In this document: positions 8,178 through 16,457 of the stretch, one piece after another
How positions within the stretch are numbered: the first letter of the stretch is position 1
How the letters are laid out: each line of letters opens with the position of its first letter
NCBI GenBank assembly: GCA_016839945.1
Contig: JAEOTE010000092.1
Span: forward strand, 1-45,301
From: Candidatus Heimdallarchaeota archaeon
Lineage (GTDB): Archaea > Asgardarchaeota > Heimdallarchaeia > Heimdallarchaeales > Heimdallarchaeaceae
Length of the DNA stretch: 45,301 bases
Direction: 5' to 3'
Translations under genes and position numbers: made by a program
The notes under the pieces: generated by a model
Databases searched by the model: none
What the model was told of the DNA's origin: nothing
Seen by the model: only the letters and a program-made list of their open reading frames with translations

Positions 8178-9233
8178 ATGGCACTACTTGAAGTAAAAAA
8201 TCTTAAGACGTACTTTCATACAAGAGCAGGTTCAGTTAAAGCTGTTGATAATGTAAGTTTTAAACTAGGAAAAGGAGAAGTTCTTGGACTAGCAGGTGAA
8301 AGTGGTTGTGGAAAAACAACCACTTGTTTATCGATAATGCAAATGATTGACTTTCCAGGGGAGATCATGGAAGGTCAAATTATATACGAAAATGCATTCG
8401 AAGTTATTACAGAAAATCCAAGTAAGAGTTTTCGAGATAGAATCTTTAATAGAAACGTAGAGAATAAAAAACGAACTAAAAACCTACTTGAGTTTTCAGA
8501 AGCTGAGATGAGAAGTATAAGAGGCAATCATATATCTATGGTTTTTCAAGGAGCAATGAATGCACTAAATCCTGTACACAGAGTAGGTAATCAGATTCAA
8601 GAGGTTTTAAACATACATGAACCAGAATTGGAAAAAGACGAAGCTTGGGATAAAGTTATCGATATTCTTGAAACTGTTGGTATAGATTCAGTGAGAGCTA
8701 GAGATTATCCTCATCAACTCAGTGGAGGAATGAAACAAAGAGCTCTTATTGCGATGGCTTTAGTCAATAATCCCGATATAGTAATTGCAGATGAACCTGT
8801 TACTGCGCTTGATGTAATTGTTCAAGCTCAAGTTCTTAAAGCTACTAAAGAATTACAGAGAAAATTTGATTTATCTATGATAATGATAACCCATGATTTA
8901 TCAGTAATAGCTGAAGTATGTGAAACTCTAGCTATAATGTATGCTGGGAAATTAGTTGAGTATGGAGATCTTCGAACATTGTTTAAAGAACCCTTCCACC
9001 CTTATACTCAAGCCCTAATCAATGCCTTTCCAAGCATAGCAGGTCCAAAGAAAGATTTGTATGACATTGGTGGATTTCCTCCTGATTTACGCAATCCACC
9101 TTCAGGGTGTCGATTCCATCCTAGATGCTCTAAAGCGATGCCAATATGTAGTAAAAAAGAACCTTCAAACACTCCTATCAAAAATGGTTATGTCGCTTGT
9201 TGGTTATATGAAGAGGAGGAAAAGAGAAAATGA
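8178..9233 (+). CDS. dppD: Peptide ABC transporter ATP-binding protein, DppD/OppD type
   Basis: The 351-residue cytoplasmic ATPase powers import. Walker A is GESGCGKT (40-47), the ABC signature LSGGMKQR is near 181-188, and Walker B plus D-loop read VIADEPVTALDV near 199-210. The H-loop lies in MIMITHDLSVIAE. The C-terminal oligopeptide-transport domain has GCRFHPRCSKAMPIC and a later VACW; these four cysteines match those that ligate an Fe-S cluster in some DppD/DppF proteins. GGAG lies about 10 nt before the ATG, inside the end of dppC. The stop overlaps the next gene's ATG by 4 nt (ATGA), implying translational coupling. Confidence 0.94.
   Translation: MALLEVKNLKTYFHTRAGSVKAVDNVSFKLGKGEVLGLAGESGCGKTTTCLSIMQMIDFPGEIMEGQIIYENAFEVITENPSKSFRDRIFNRNVENKKRTKNLLEFSEAEMRSIRGNHISMVFQGAMNALNPVHRVGNQIQEVLNIHEPELEKDEAWDKVIDILETVGIDSVRARDYPHQLSGGMKQRALIAMALVNNPDIVIADEPVTALDVIVQAQVLKATKELQRKFDLSMIMITHDLSVIAEVCETLAIMYAGKLVEYGDLRTLFKEPFHPYTQALINAFPSIAGPKKDLYDIGGFPPDLRNPPSGCRFHPRCSKAMPICSKKEPSNTPIKNGYVACWLYEEEEKRK
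9215..9219 (+). promoter_or_regulatory. Strong Shine-Dalgarno (GGAGG) inside dppD setting the start of the fused ATPase gene
   Basis: GGAGG sits 10 nt before the ATG at 9230, within the last codons of dppD. This placement supports 9230 as the true start. The hydrophobic N-terminal region of the fused ATPase is therefore translated and is not a mis-annotated upstream extension. Confidence 0.7.
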
Positions 9234-11020
9234 CATCTTCAGAGATTTCAGATTATTCTTCAATCAGATTAATGAGAATGGCAGGATTTTCATTTCTAGG
9301 ATTGGCTATAATATTTGTTGTTCTGGAAATAATCGTTGTTTTTTTTGGTGAATTATCTTATCTTTCCATTATAACTTCTTTACTACTAAGTCTCTCAGTT
9401 GTAATTCTAGTTTTGTCACTTAGAAAAGTTGCTCTGCAAACTCCCAGTATTAGGAGAAATGTCATTATTGCTAGTAGCTGGTTAATTGGTTATATCTTCC
9501 TAACTATTATTTCAGAAACATTCTTTGTCTTTCTTATATTACAAGTTGCAGCATTTGTAATTGGGCTTATTTCTATGTTAGTAAGAATTATCTCATTTAC
9601 TCAATTAAATAATACTTTCAAACGATTATCTAAAATCGGCTATAATCTTGATTCACAGATTTTCTTACTTTATGGATGGTTTGCTGTTCTTTCAACTGTT
9701 GCATTAATAGTTTCTGTATATACCTTAAATCTTACAGTGATTATTGCTGTAGTAATCACAACTGTTGTAGGAGAAATTTCTCTTTTATTTGCAGTAGGTT
9801 ACAAATTAATTCAAAACTCAAATGCGATTAAAGATATTTTTGAGGGTGTACAAAAACGATTTCTAGATGATAGACCAGAACTAGAGGATCATGAAAACAT
9901 CGTAGTAGAAGCAGTTAATTTAGAAAAACTCTTCCCTGTAATATCAGGCTTTTTTGAAAGCATTTTCTCAATCGAAAGAATTAAAAACACAGGAAGAGCA
10001 ACTGCAAAATATTTCTCTAGCATTTTCTCAAAAGAACGAACTAAAACGATAAAAGAACTAACTAGAGAATATTTCGGGAAAGTATTTGAAGAAAGAGAAA
10101 AACTCTTTGTTCATGCAGTAGATGATGTTTCTTTTAGGATTCATAAAAGAGAAACTTTTGGATTAGTTGGAGAGAGTGGTTGTGGAAAATCAACTACTGG
10201 ATTACTCTTACTATATCTCTTAGAGAGTACTGGAGGTAAAATCTTTTTCAAAGGACTAGATTCTTCAGAACTTTCTGTCAGAGAACTTAAGGAAGTTCGA
10301 CGGTATATACAAATAATTTTCCAAAACCCGTATGAATCATTAAGTCCCCGTTTCAGCATTTTAGATATTATCGCTGAACCTTTGAGATTACTTAACATAG
10401 AGACAGATGAAGCTAAAATAGAAGAAAAGGTTAAAGAAGAATTGGAAAGTGTAGGGTTAATTCCTGCGGAAGATTTTATTGATAGGTTCCCACATGAGTT
10501 AAGTGGGGGACAGAGACAAAGAGTTGGTGTTGCAAGAGCTTTCATACTTGATCCTGAATTCATAGTTGCAGACGAACCTGTATCTATGTTAGATGTATCT
10601 ATCAGAGTAGGTGTTTTGAAAATAATGCGACAGCTTACTCTTGATAGAGGTACTGCTTTTCTTTTTATTACTCACGACCTTGCACTAGCAAGAGTCATGT
10701 GTGATAGAATTGCAGTAATGTATCTTGGTAGGATTGTTGAACAAGGGCCAACAGAAGAGCTGATTCAAAAACCTATCCATCCATATGCTAAAGCTCTTAT
10801 TGCAGGAGTCCCCAAACCTGATCCTGATGCAAAAAGAACAGAAGAGTTACCTATTATTGGTGAAGTTCCAAGTGGGATTGATGTTCCAGCTGGTTGCAGA
10901 TTTAATCCACGATGTCCTTTTGCAATTGACAAATGCAAAATTTATGATCCAAAACTTGAGGAGGTCGAAGAAAACCATTTAGTTGCATGTCTTCGGTATA
11001 AAGAAATCAATGATATGTGA
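9230..11020 (+). CDS. dppF: DppF/OppF-type ATPase fused to an N-terminal multi-pass membrane domain
   Basis: At 596 residues this is about 250-270 longer than a usual DppF. Residues 1-210 hold about six hydrophobic segments (near 17-41, 46-65, 76-100, 103-122, 146-168, 172-196). Residues 226-236 (VEAVNLEKLFP) are the normal DppF start. A roughly 60-70 residue insert with a 20-residue tandem repeat follows, before VHAVDDVSF. Walker A is GESGCGKST near 310-319, the signature LSGGQRQR near 424-431, and Walker B plus D-loop VADEPVSMLDV near 446-456. The C-terminal oligopeptide domain has GCRFNPRCPFAIDKC and VACLRY, four cysteines as in DppD. It is the second ATPase of the importer; the membrane domain should tether it or add regulation. 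The fused domain resembles no family I can name. Confidence 0.92.
   Translation: MTSSEISDYSSIRLMRMAGFSFLGLAIIFVVLEIIVVFFGELSYLSIITSLLLSLSVVILVLSLRKVALQTPSIRRNVIIASSWLIGYIFLTIISETFFVFLILQVAAFVIGLISMLVRIISFTQLNNTFKRLSKIGYNLDSQIFLLYGWFAVLSTVALIVSVYTLNLTVIIAVVITTVVGEISLLFAVGYKLIQNSNAIKDIFEGVQKRFLDDRPELEDHENIVVEAVNLEKLFPVISGFFESIFSIERIKNTGRATAKYFSSIFSKERTKTIKELTREYFGKVFEEREKLFVHAVDDVSFRIHKRETFGLVGESGCGKSTTGLLLLYLLESTGGKIFFKGLDSSELSVRELKEVRRYIQIIFQNPYESLSPRFSILDIIAEPLRLLNIETDEAKIEEKVKEELESVGLIPAEDFIDRFPHELSGGQRQRVGVARAFILDPEFIVADEPVSMLDVSIRVGVLKIMRQLTLDRGTAFLFITHDLALARVMCDRIAVMYLGRIVEQGPTEELIQKPIHPYAKALIAGVPKPDPDAKRTEELPIIGEVPSGIDVPAGCRFNPRCPFAIDKCKIYDPKLEEVEENHLVACLRYKEINDM
9959..10078 (+). repeat. 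60-bp tandem repeat in the linker of the fused ATPase
   Basis: Two copies of exactly 60 bp (9959-10018 and 10019-10078) both begin AGCATTTTCTCA. They encode 20-residue units starting SIFSIERIK and SIFSKERTK and ending near KYFS and EYFG, with 10 of 20 residues identical. A shortened third unit (KVFEEREKLF) runs on into the ATPase domain. The pattern of F, E/R and K suggests amphipathic helices, perhaps lying along the membrane or against the ATPase. Confidence 0.75.
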
Positions 11021-11059
11021 TTTTTTTCATATTCTATTTCTTTATTTGGAGTTGATTTA

Positions 11060-13312
11060 ATGAGTGAAAATAAATTCAATGAAATCGAAAATCTCATGAT
11101 CACTGGAGAGTACAGGAAATCATTAGATTTAATTTCAAAAGTTCAAATAAATAAACAATTAAATGATGATGAAGTATTCCATCTTCTATCATGTAAATGT
11201 ACATCTTTGAACTGCTTAGGTGAATATGAAGAAACAATTAAAACCGCAAGTGGATATCATATCGAAGCTAAATCTAAACAAAAAGCTTTATGTGAAATTG
11301 ATGCATTATTATTTACAATATTTGCATATTACAGATTAAATAAAAACGAAGAAGCATTAAGAAATGTAGAAAGCGTTGAAAAACTTCTGGAAGGATGTTC
11401 TGAAGAAGGATTGAATCATCGAAAATCAAGATTGCTAGCTGATAAAGCACTTCTTTATTCTAGCAAAGGAGAAGTTAATCAAGCTCTCGAATTATCACAA
11501 GAAAATCTTCAGCTTTGTCAAAAGATGAAAGTGCCACATTTACTAGCAAGAGCTCAGTACATATGTGGCATCATATACAATGATATGGGAGAGAATGAAA
11601 CAGCAATAGATTTCTTTGAAAGAAGTTTGGAGATAAGAGAGAAGCTACAGAATCATTATGACTTAGCTCATTCACTATTCAGACTAGGATACACTTGGAG
11701 GACTCTAGGTGTGCTGGATACTGCTCAAGATTATTTCAATAAAAGCTTAAAACTGAGAGAAAAGATTGGCAACCAACAGGATATTTCTTGGACTCTTTTA
11801 AATATTGGAGATATTCATCTTGCTAGAAAGGATTTGAAAGAAGCTCAGCAGTATTATGATAGTTCTCTTTTGATAAATCAAACTAATAATTTTGATTATG
11901 GAACTGTTTTTTCTTTGATAAGATTGAGTATGATATATGAAGATATGGGGAATCCTCAATTGGTTATAGACACTCTAGAGAAAGCTCTTAATTATTCGCA
12001 GAATCTAGAAATTGTTGGTCCTGAGGTTTTTGTTCTATTTGATTTAATAAATTTCGTCACTGACATTAATACTGAAATTTCTAAAGAATCAAAATCGGAG
12101 ATTAAAGAAATCGATCAAGAAACAATAGAATATGTCAAAGAGAAATTTAACATGTTGAGTGATCATCTGAATAGATTTTCTTTCATTAATTATCTTCATA
12201 GAATAAAGCTGTTTAATCAAATGTATCGACTTGCTAGAGCTTTAGTTCTTAAATCCAACGAAACTGCAAGAGATAAGAAAAAAGCTCAGAGATTGTTGGA
12301 AGAGATTACTGATGAAGATATCATTTCTTATGATTACACAATAATTGCAATGTCAAATTACAGTGAATTACTTGCCGATGAATTAAAAAAACATCTTGGA
12401 GAAGAAGGACTAGTTACCGAGTTATCTGATCTTTCACACATGTTATCACCGGATTATTCGCAAAGAGCATATGCAATAGCAGCAGAAAGTTTTCTTCATC
12501 AGACAAAAACAGCTCTTGAAGAGATAGATATAGCGAAAGCAAGGGAATTGCTTAGGAGAGCTCAAAACCTGAATAATTTCTTAATTTTGTACAACAAAGG
12601 TCCTACACCTTTCAGAATACTATATATTCTCCATACTAAGGAAATGAATTTAAACGGATTGAGCAAAAAACTTGGTATAACAAAAGGTGCTTTAACTAGT
12701 CATTTGAAATTGTTAACTAGTTTAGACTTAGTAAAAATCTCTAAAGAAACACAAGTACGTTCAGCTACTATGTTGAAAAAATACTATTCCTTAGGAGAAA
12801 AAGGAATAGAATTAATCCAAAGATTTGATTTAGATATCTTAGAATCAATTTCTAAAGGTAAAGAGGAGAGTAAATCTATTCTTGATACTCAAATGACACC
12901 TAGATTGTTAACTAAGATGATAAGAGATGTAACTTATTTAATTGACAAAAGTCAAAATTTCGTTGAAGAACAGATTTTAACTCACTCATTTAACAGTTCA
13001 GATGAGATAGAAAAACGATCTAATGAATTAGAAGTAGCTAGTAAATGCATAAAAGATTCTGAAGAAATTAAAATTGATAATTTGTTTCTAACGGAAAAAC
13101 AATACAAGGCTTATATGATGCTGTGGAAAGAGTTCAGAGATAAAGTTCAAGATGAAATTCTTACTGTAAATATTGATTCTTCTGAATATCATTCAGTAGA
13201 AAAACCAAATTATATTGTTCATCTATCTCTACCAATAAGAGATTTAATAGATCTAGAAAGATTTTTAGAAGAGAAAAGAAGAAAAGAAGAGAAGGAGAAG
13301 AAGATTTCTTAG
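11060..13312 (+). CDS. TPR-repeat protein with C-terminal winged-helix DNA-binding domain
   Basis: The 750-residue protein is helical-repeat rich from residue 1 to about 320. Several units match the TPR pattern, for example around residues 155-275: ARAQYICGIIYNDMGENETA and the next two units. Near residues 515-590, LSKKLGITKGALTSHLKLL is the recognition helix region of an ArsR/MarR-like winged helix. A charged helical C-terminus ends in a lysine/glutamate run. The architecture, a protein or peptide sensor joined to a DNA-binding domain, is that of a one-component regulator. It starts 39 nt after the ABC operon, with GGAG 11 nt upstream of its ATG, so it may be the operon's last gene and its regulator. 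The target sites are inferred. The last 4 nt overlap the convergent PHP gene. Confidence 0.8.
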   Translation: MSENKFNEIENLMITGEYRKSLDLISKVQINKQLNDDEVFHLLSCKCTSLNCLGEYEETIKTASGYHIEAKSKQKALCEIDALLFTIFAYYRLNKNEEALRNVESVEKLLEGCSEEGLNHRKSRLLADKALLYSSKGEVNQALELSQENLQLCQKMKVPHLLARAQYICGIIYNDMGENETAIDFFERSLEIREKLQNHYDLAHSLFRLGYTWRTLGVLDTAQDYFNKSLKLREKIGNQQDISWTLLNIGDIHLARKDLKEAQQYYDSSLLINQTNNFDYGTVFSLIRLSMIYEDMGNPQLVIDTLEKALNYSQNLEIVGPEVFVLFDLINFVTDINTEISKESKSEIKEIDQETIEYVKEKFNMLSDHLNRFSFINYLHRIKLFNQMYRLARALVLKSNETARDKKKAQRLLEEITDEDIISYDYTIIAMSNYSELLADELKKHLGEEGLVTELSDLSHMLSPDYSQRAYAIAAESFLHQTKTALEEIDIAKARELLRRAQNLNNFLILYNKGPTPFRILYILHTKEMNLNGLSKKLGITKGALTSHLKLLTSLDLVKISKETQVRSATMLKKYYSLGEKGIELIQRFDLDILESISKGKEESKSILDTQMTPRLLTKMIRDVTYLIDKSQNFVEEQILTHSFNSSDEIEKRSNELEVASKCIKDSEEIKIDNLFLTEKQYKAYMMLWKEFRDKVQDEILTVNIDSSEYHSVEKPNYIVHLSLPIRDLIDLERFLEEKRRKEEKEKKIS

Positions 13313-14427
13313 TTTTTATTCCGATTTCTTTTAATTAATCCTCTTTTTCTAAGCTTCAATGTCCTTCTTACCGCAAGAACTATTTCTAAGAAAATGAAAA
13401 TTCCAAACGAATATAAAATAAAAACCAAAACCACAATCCTGACAAAAGGAGAATATGATTGATCAAATCTAAGGTAAAGATGAATCAAACCTGTCCCAAG
13501 TTCATAGAATGGTTGAAAAATGTCATAGATTATATTATCTTTATACTTACCTAGTACTTCAACTCCGTATGAGTCTATAATGAACATAGTATTTTTAGCT
13601 CTAAGTTGTACCATTAAAGCTTCTTCTGAGAATTCTGTTACATTAAGAGCTGTCCATGCATTAACTTTCCCTCCATCAGATCTATCTGGTGAATGCATAT
13701 CTGTTCCTGTAATTAATCCTATTGTCTCATTATGTTCTAGATAAAAATCATAAGATACGTAATCAAATACTTGACCGTTCACTACTTCAAAAAAATCTAC
13801 TCCCCAAGACATCAGTTGATTTCTAGAGGGTGTTATGTCATTAAAAGAATTCTCACTATACAGCAAATGATTTGCTACAACAACTCCACCTTGAGAATGT
13901 GCTTCTTCAATTGTTTCTATTATTTCATCATCTGTTGGATTAATTGGTATTTTTAAGTTCCATTCCTTTATTCCTAGAAGATTCAAATGTACTCTTTTTG
14001 TAGTCCATTCCATCCCTTGAAGAATAATAATCTTATCTTTATACTCTTGTGCTAATTCAGCTATCTCAAATGAATTCTCAAGTGAGTTATGATCAGTAAT
14101 AGCAAAAGCATTGAATCCAAGAGCTAAATGCCATTCAATACTTTGTCTGATGGTTAATTTTCCATCACTGTATTTTGTATGGGAATGTTGATCAAACAAT
14201 ATATCATATGTGATATTGGTTACAGGAATAAAAGGATCTATGTCTTCCCAACTATCTTCATAGTATTTTCTTTCCGCTGGACCAAATTTTGCCATAATAA
14301 CACTAAAAGCCATAACAGACCCTATAACAATAAAATATATCAATAGATGCTTAATTATTGTTGGTACCTTCTGCGGAAATTTCATGAGTAATTTAAGAGA
14401 ACAATTTATAAAAGCGTTAAGTTTCAC
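13309..14427 (-). CDS. PHP-domain metal-dependent phosphoesterase, membrane anchored
   Basis: This is a 372-residue protein. A hydrophobic segment at residues 26-47 and another near 322-350 bracket the catalytic domain. PHP motif I is DQHSHTKYSDG (H81, H83). Motif II is AITDHNS near 111-117. Further metal-ligand candidates are GMEW, VVANHLLYS and TGTDMHSPD. PHP enzymes hydrolyse phosphoesters using a two- or three-metal centre. With membrane segments at both ends, the active domain is probably on one face of the membrane, likely outside; the side is not certain. It is the last gene of the minus-strand group after the dehydrogenase and ferritin-like genes, 20 nt behind the latter. Its substrate is unknown. 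Confidence 0.8.
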   Translation of the reverse strand: MKLNAFINCSLKLLMKFPQKVPTIIKHLLIYFIVIGSVMAFSVIMAKFGPAERKYYEDSWEDIDPFIPVTNITYDILFDQHSHTKYSDGKLTIRQSIEWHLALGFNAFAITDHNSLENSFEIAELAQEYKDKIIILQGMEWTTKRVHLNLLGIKEWNLKIPINPTDDEIIETIEEAHSQGGVVVANHLLYSENSFNDITPSRNQLMSWGVDFFEVVNGQVFDYVSYDFYLEHNETIGLITGTDMHSPDRSDGGKVNAWTALNVTEFSEEALMVQLRAKNTMFIIDSYGVEVLGKYKDNIIYDIFQPFYELGTGLIHLYLRFDQSYSPFVRIVVLVFILYSFGIFIFLEIVLAVRRTLKLRKRGLIKRNRNKN

Positions 14428-14447
14428 TCATATTATTATTTTGTTAT

Positions 14448-14834
14448 TCACATAGTCAAAGCATTATTTTTGTGTTCTAACGCAATTTCCTCAAATTTAT
14501 ATGTGACTTCACTTAGAAAACTAACTTTCTCTGCAGAATCAGAATAAAATCTCTCGAGCGTTTTTTCAATTATTTTTCCTGTATTTTCAGTTTTATTATC
14601 TTCTATTAAAATAGTAATTTCATAAGGTTCGGAAACAAAATTTTCAATAGGTTCGAGAATCATTTCTGTTGTATTTTCTCTGCGTATTCTTTTTAATTTT
14701 TTAATGCGTTTTTCATATTGAATAAGGAGACTTTTAAAAGATGTAAAATTAGCATTATTTTCATAGAAATCTCTAGCTTCAGTTTCCAATTTTAATGCAA
14801 ATTTTAGGACTGCTCCTAATGTAGCTAAGTTCAT
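14448..14834 (-). CDS. Small ferritin-like helical protein
   Basis: The protein has 128 residues. Near the N-terminus ALKLETEARDFYENNA (about residues 13-28) looks like the first iron-ligand helix of rubrerythrin/ferritin-like proteins. EEIALEHKNNA near the C-terminus resembles the last E-x-x-H helix. The middle is charged and helical with a short beta-like segment. The protein lacks the usual four clear ligand helices, so it may be a degenerate, metal-free member. GGTG precedes the ATG. It lies between the dehydrogenase (17 nt) and the PHP gene (20 nt) in one operon. Its function is unknown; a non-ferritin helical protein is possible. Confidence 0.55.
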   Translation of the reverse strand: MNLATLGAVLKFALKLETEARDFYENNANFTSFKSLLIQYEKRIKKLKRIRRENTTEMILEPIENFVSEPYEITILIEDNKTENTGKIIEKTLERFYSDSAEKVSFLSEVTYKFEEIALEHKNNALTM

Positions 14835-14851
14835 TTTTTCACCTTATTTTT

Positions 14852-16309
14852 TTAGAACCATCTAGTAATAACTACTTTTTCTTCTGTAAAGAAATCCACA
14901 GCATTCTTCCCTTGTCCATGTAAATCTCCTTTGAAGCTATCTTTCATACCAGAAAATGGAAATGTAGAAATTGGTGCAGCAACACCAATGTTTATACCTA
15001 TGTTTCCAACATTTACTCTATATTGATATTCTCTAGCTATTTTTCCACTTGATGTGAAGATAGAGGATGCGTTTCCATATGGATTTTCGTGAATAATGTT
15101 AATAGCTTCATCTAGATTTTTAACATGAATAATTGGGATAACAGGACCGAAAATTTCATCTTGTGCTATAGTCATACTTGGTGTGACTTTATCAAATATT
15201 GTCGGTCCAATAAAGAAACCATTTAAGAATTTCTCATTTTTTCTTACATTTCTTCCATCAAGTATAATTTCGGCTCCTTCTTCAACTCCTGTTTGGATAT
15301 AACTTAGAACACTTTTCATTCCCGCTTCTGATGCAAGAGGACCCATTTGAATACTTTCATCTAATCCCTCACCAATAGTAATTTTCTTAGCAGCTTCTAA
15401 AAGAGATTCTCTGAGTGTTTCATATATATCCCCTACAGCTAGAAGTACTCCTCCTGCAAGACACCTTTGACCTGCATTTCCATAAAAGGAAGTTATTAAA
15501 TTTGGAATTGTTCTTTCAAGATTAGCATCAGGCATCACTGTAATAAAATTCTTTGCTCCTCCTTGGACTTGAACTCTTTTCCCAAATTCACCACATTTTT
15601 TATAGAGAAGTTTTCCAACTTTTGTTGAACCTACAAAAGATAATCCAACTGTATCAGGACTCTCAATAAGTGTATTAACAGCTTCTGCTCCACCATGAAC
15701 TAAATTGATAACTCCTTTAGGAATACCAATTTCATCAAATATTTCAAATTGTTTAACCATACTTAAAGGACATTGATCTGAAGGTTTCAGAATATAAGTA
15801 TTCCCTGTTGCAATAGCATAAGGCCAGAACCAAGAAGGAACCATTGCAGGGAAATTAAAAGGTGCTACACAAAAGAAGATACCCAATGGTTGTTTTATTA
15901 CCATTTCATCTATACCTGCAGCTACATCTTCAATATTATATCCCATCTGAAGCGTAGGTATTGTTGTTGCAGTTTCAATATTTTCGATTGTTCTTCTATA
16001 CTCTCCTCTGGATTCATCTATCGTTTTTCCATGTTCTATTGTTAACACTTCTGATAATTCATCAAAGTTTTCTTCTAGAGCTTCTCGAAAATCATATAGA
16101 TACCTAATCCTGGATTGAGCTGGAGTAGTTCTCCATCTCCAGAATGAAGTTTTTGCTGCTTCAATTGCTTGCAATGTTTCTTCTTTTGTACTTATAGGTG
16201 ATTTAGCAATAATTTCTCCAGTTGCTGGATTAATAACATCTCTAGTTTTGTCTGTTACAGATTCAATCCATTTTCCATTAATGTAATTCTTTAAAACTTC
16301 TCCATTCAT
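14852..16309 (-). CDS. mmsA: Aldehyde dehydrogenase, methylmalonate-semialdehyde dehydrogenase type
   Basis: This 485-residue NAD-dependent enzyme has the catalytic cysteine in NAGQRCLAGG (about residue 283). GGAKNFITVMPDANLE (about 251-266) and FNFPAMVPSWFWPYAIA (about 151-167) are features of the methylmalonate/malonate-semialdehyde branch, which makes acyl-CoA without a general-base step. The cofactor region GLSFVGSTKVGKLLY is intact. In valine and beta-alanine breakdown the enzyme converts the semialdehyde to propionyl-CoA or acetyl-CoA. The divergent neighbour is a class III aminotransferase that could supply the semialdehyde, which supports a beta-alanine or beta-amino-acid route. Other aldehyde substrates are possible. 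Confidence 0.85.
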   Translation of the reverse strand: MNGEVLKNYINGKWIESVTDKTRDVINPATGEIIAKSPISTKEETLQAIEAAKTSFWRWRTTPAQSRIRYLYDFREALEENFDELSEVLTIEHGKTIDESRGEYRRTIENIETATTIPTLQMGYNIEDVAAGIDEMVIKQPLGIFFCVAPFNFPAMVPSWFWPYAIATGNTYILKPSDQCPLSMVKQFEIFDEIGIPKGVINLVHGGAEAVNTLIESPDTVGLSFVGSTKVGKLLYKKCGEFGKRVQVQGGAKNFITVMPDANLERTIPNLITSFYGNAGQRCLAGGVLLAVGDIYETLRESLLEAAKKITIGEGLDESIQMGPLASEAGMKSVLSYIQTGVEEGAEIILDGRNVRKNEKFLNGFFIGPTIFDKVTPSMTIAQDEIFGPVIPIIHVKNLDEAINIIHENPYGNASSIFTSSGKIAREYQYRVNVGNIGINIGVAAPISTFPFSGMKDSFKGDLHGQGKNAVDFFTEEKVVITRWF

Positions 16310-16366
16310 ATTACCACTTTGTACTAATTATTCCAATTTGAGGTTAATGTGTTAAAAGATTATTCA

Positions 16367-16423
16367 AGACTTATAAGTTTTTTATAAAATCAAAAAAAAA
16401 CACTTCTAGAATACCTTTTTAAG
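16367..16423. promoter_or_regulatory. Divergent promoter region, dehydrogenase and aminotransferase genes
   Basis: For the minus-strand dehydrogenase a CTTATAAGT-like box lies at about 16367-16376. For the plus-strand aminotransferase TTTTTAAG lies at 16416-16423, about 35 nt before its GTG start. Both are placed by eye from spacing and composition. No palindromic operator stands out. Confidence 0.4.
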
Positions 16424-16457
16424 GAGAAATCTGTTATTTTTCAAAATAGTCTTTGAT

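Noticed and set aside
10141..10563. 140-codon ORF opposite the ATPase domain
   Set aside because: Lies antisense to Walker A through the signature region; its Ser/Leu-rich composition is a frame effect.
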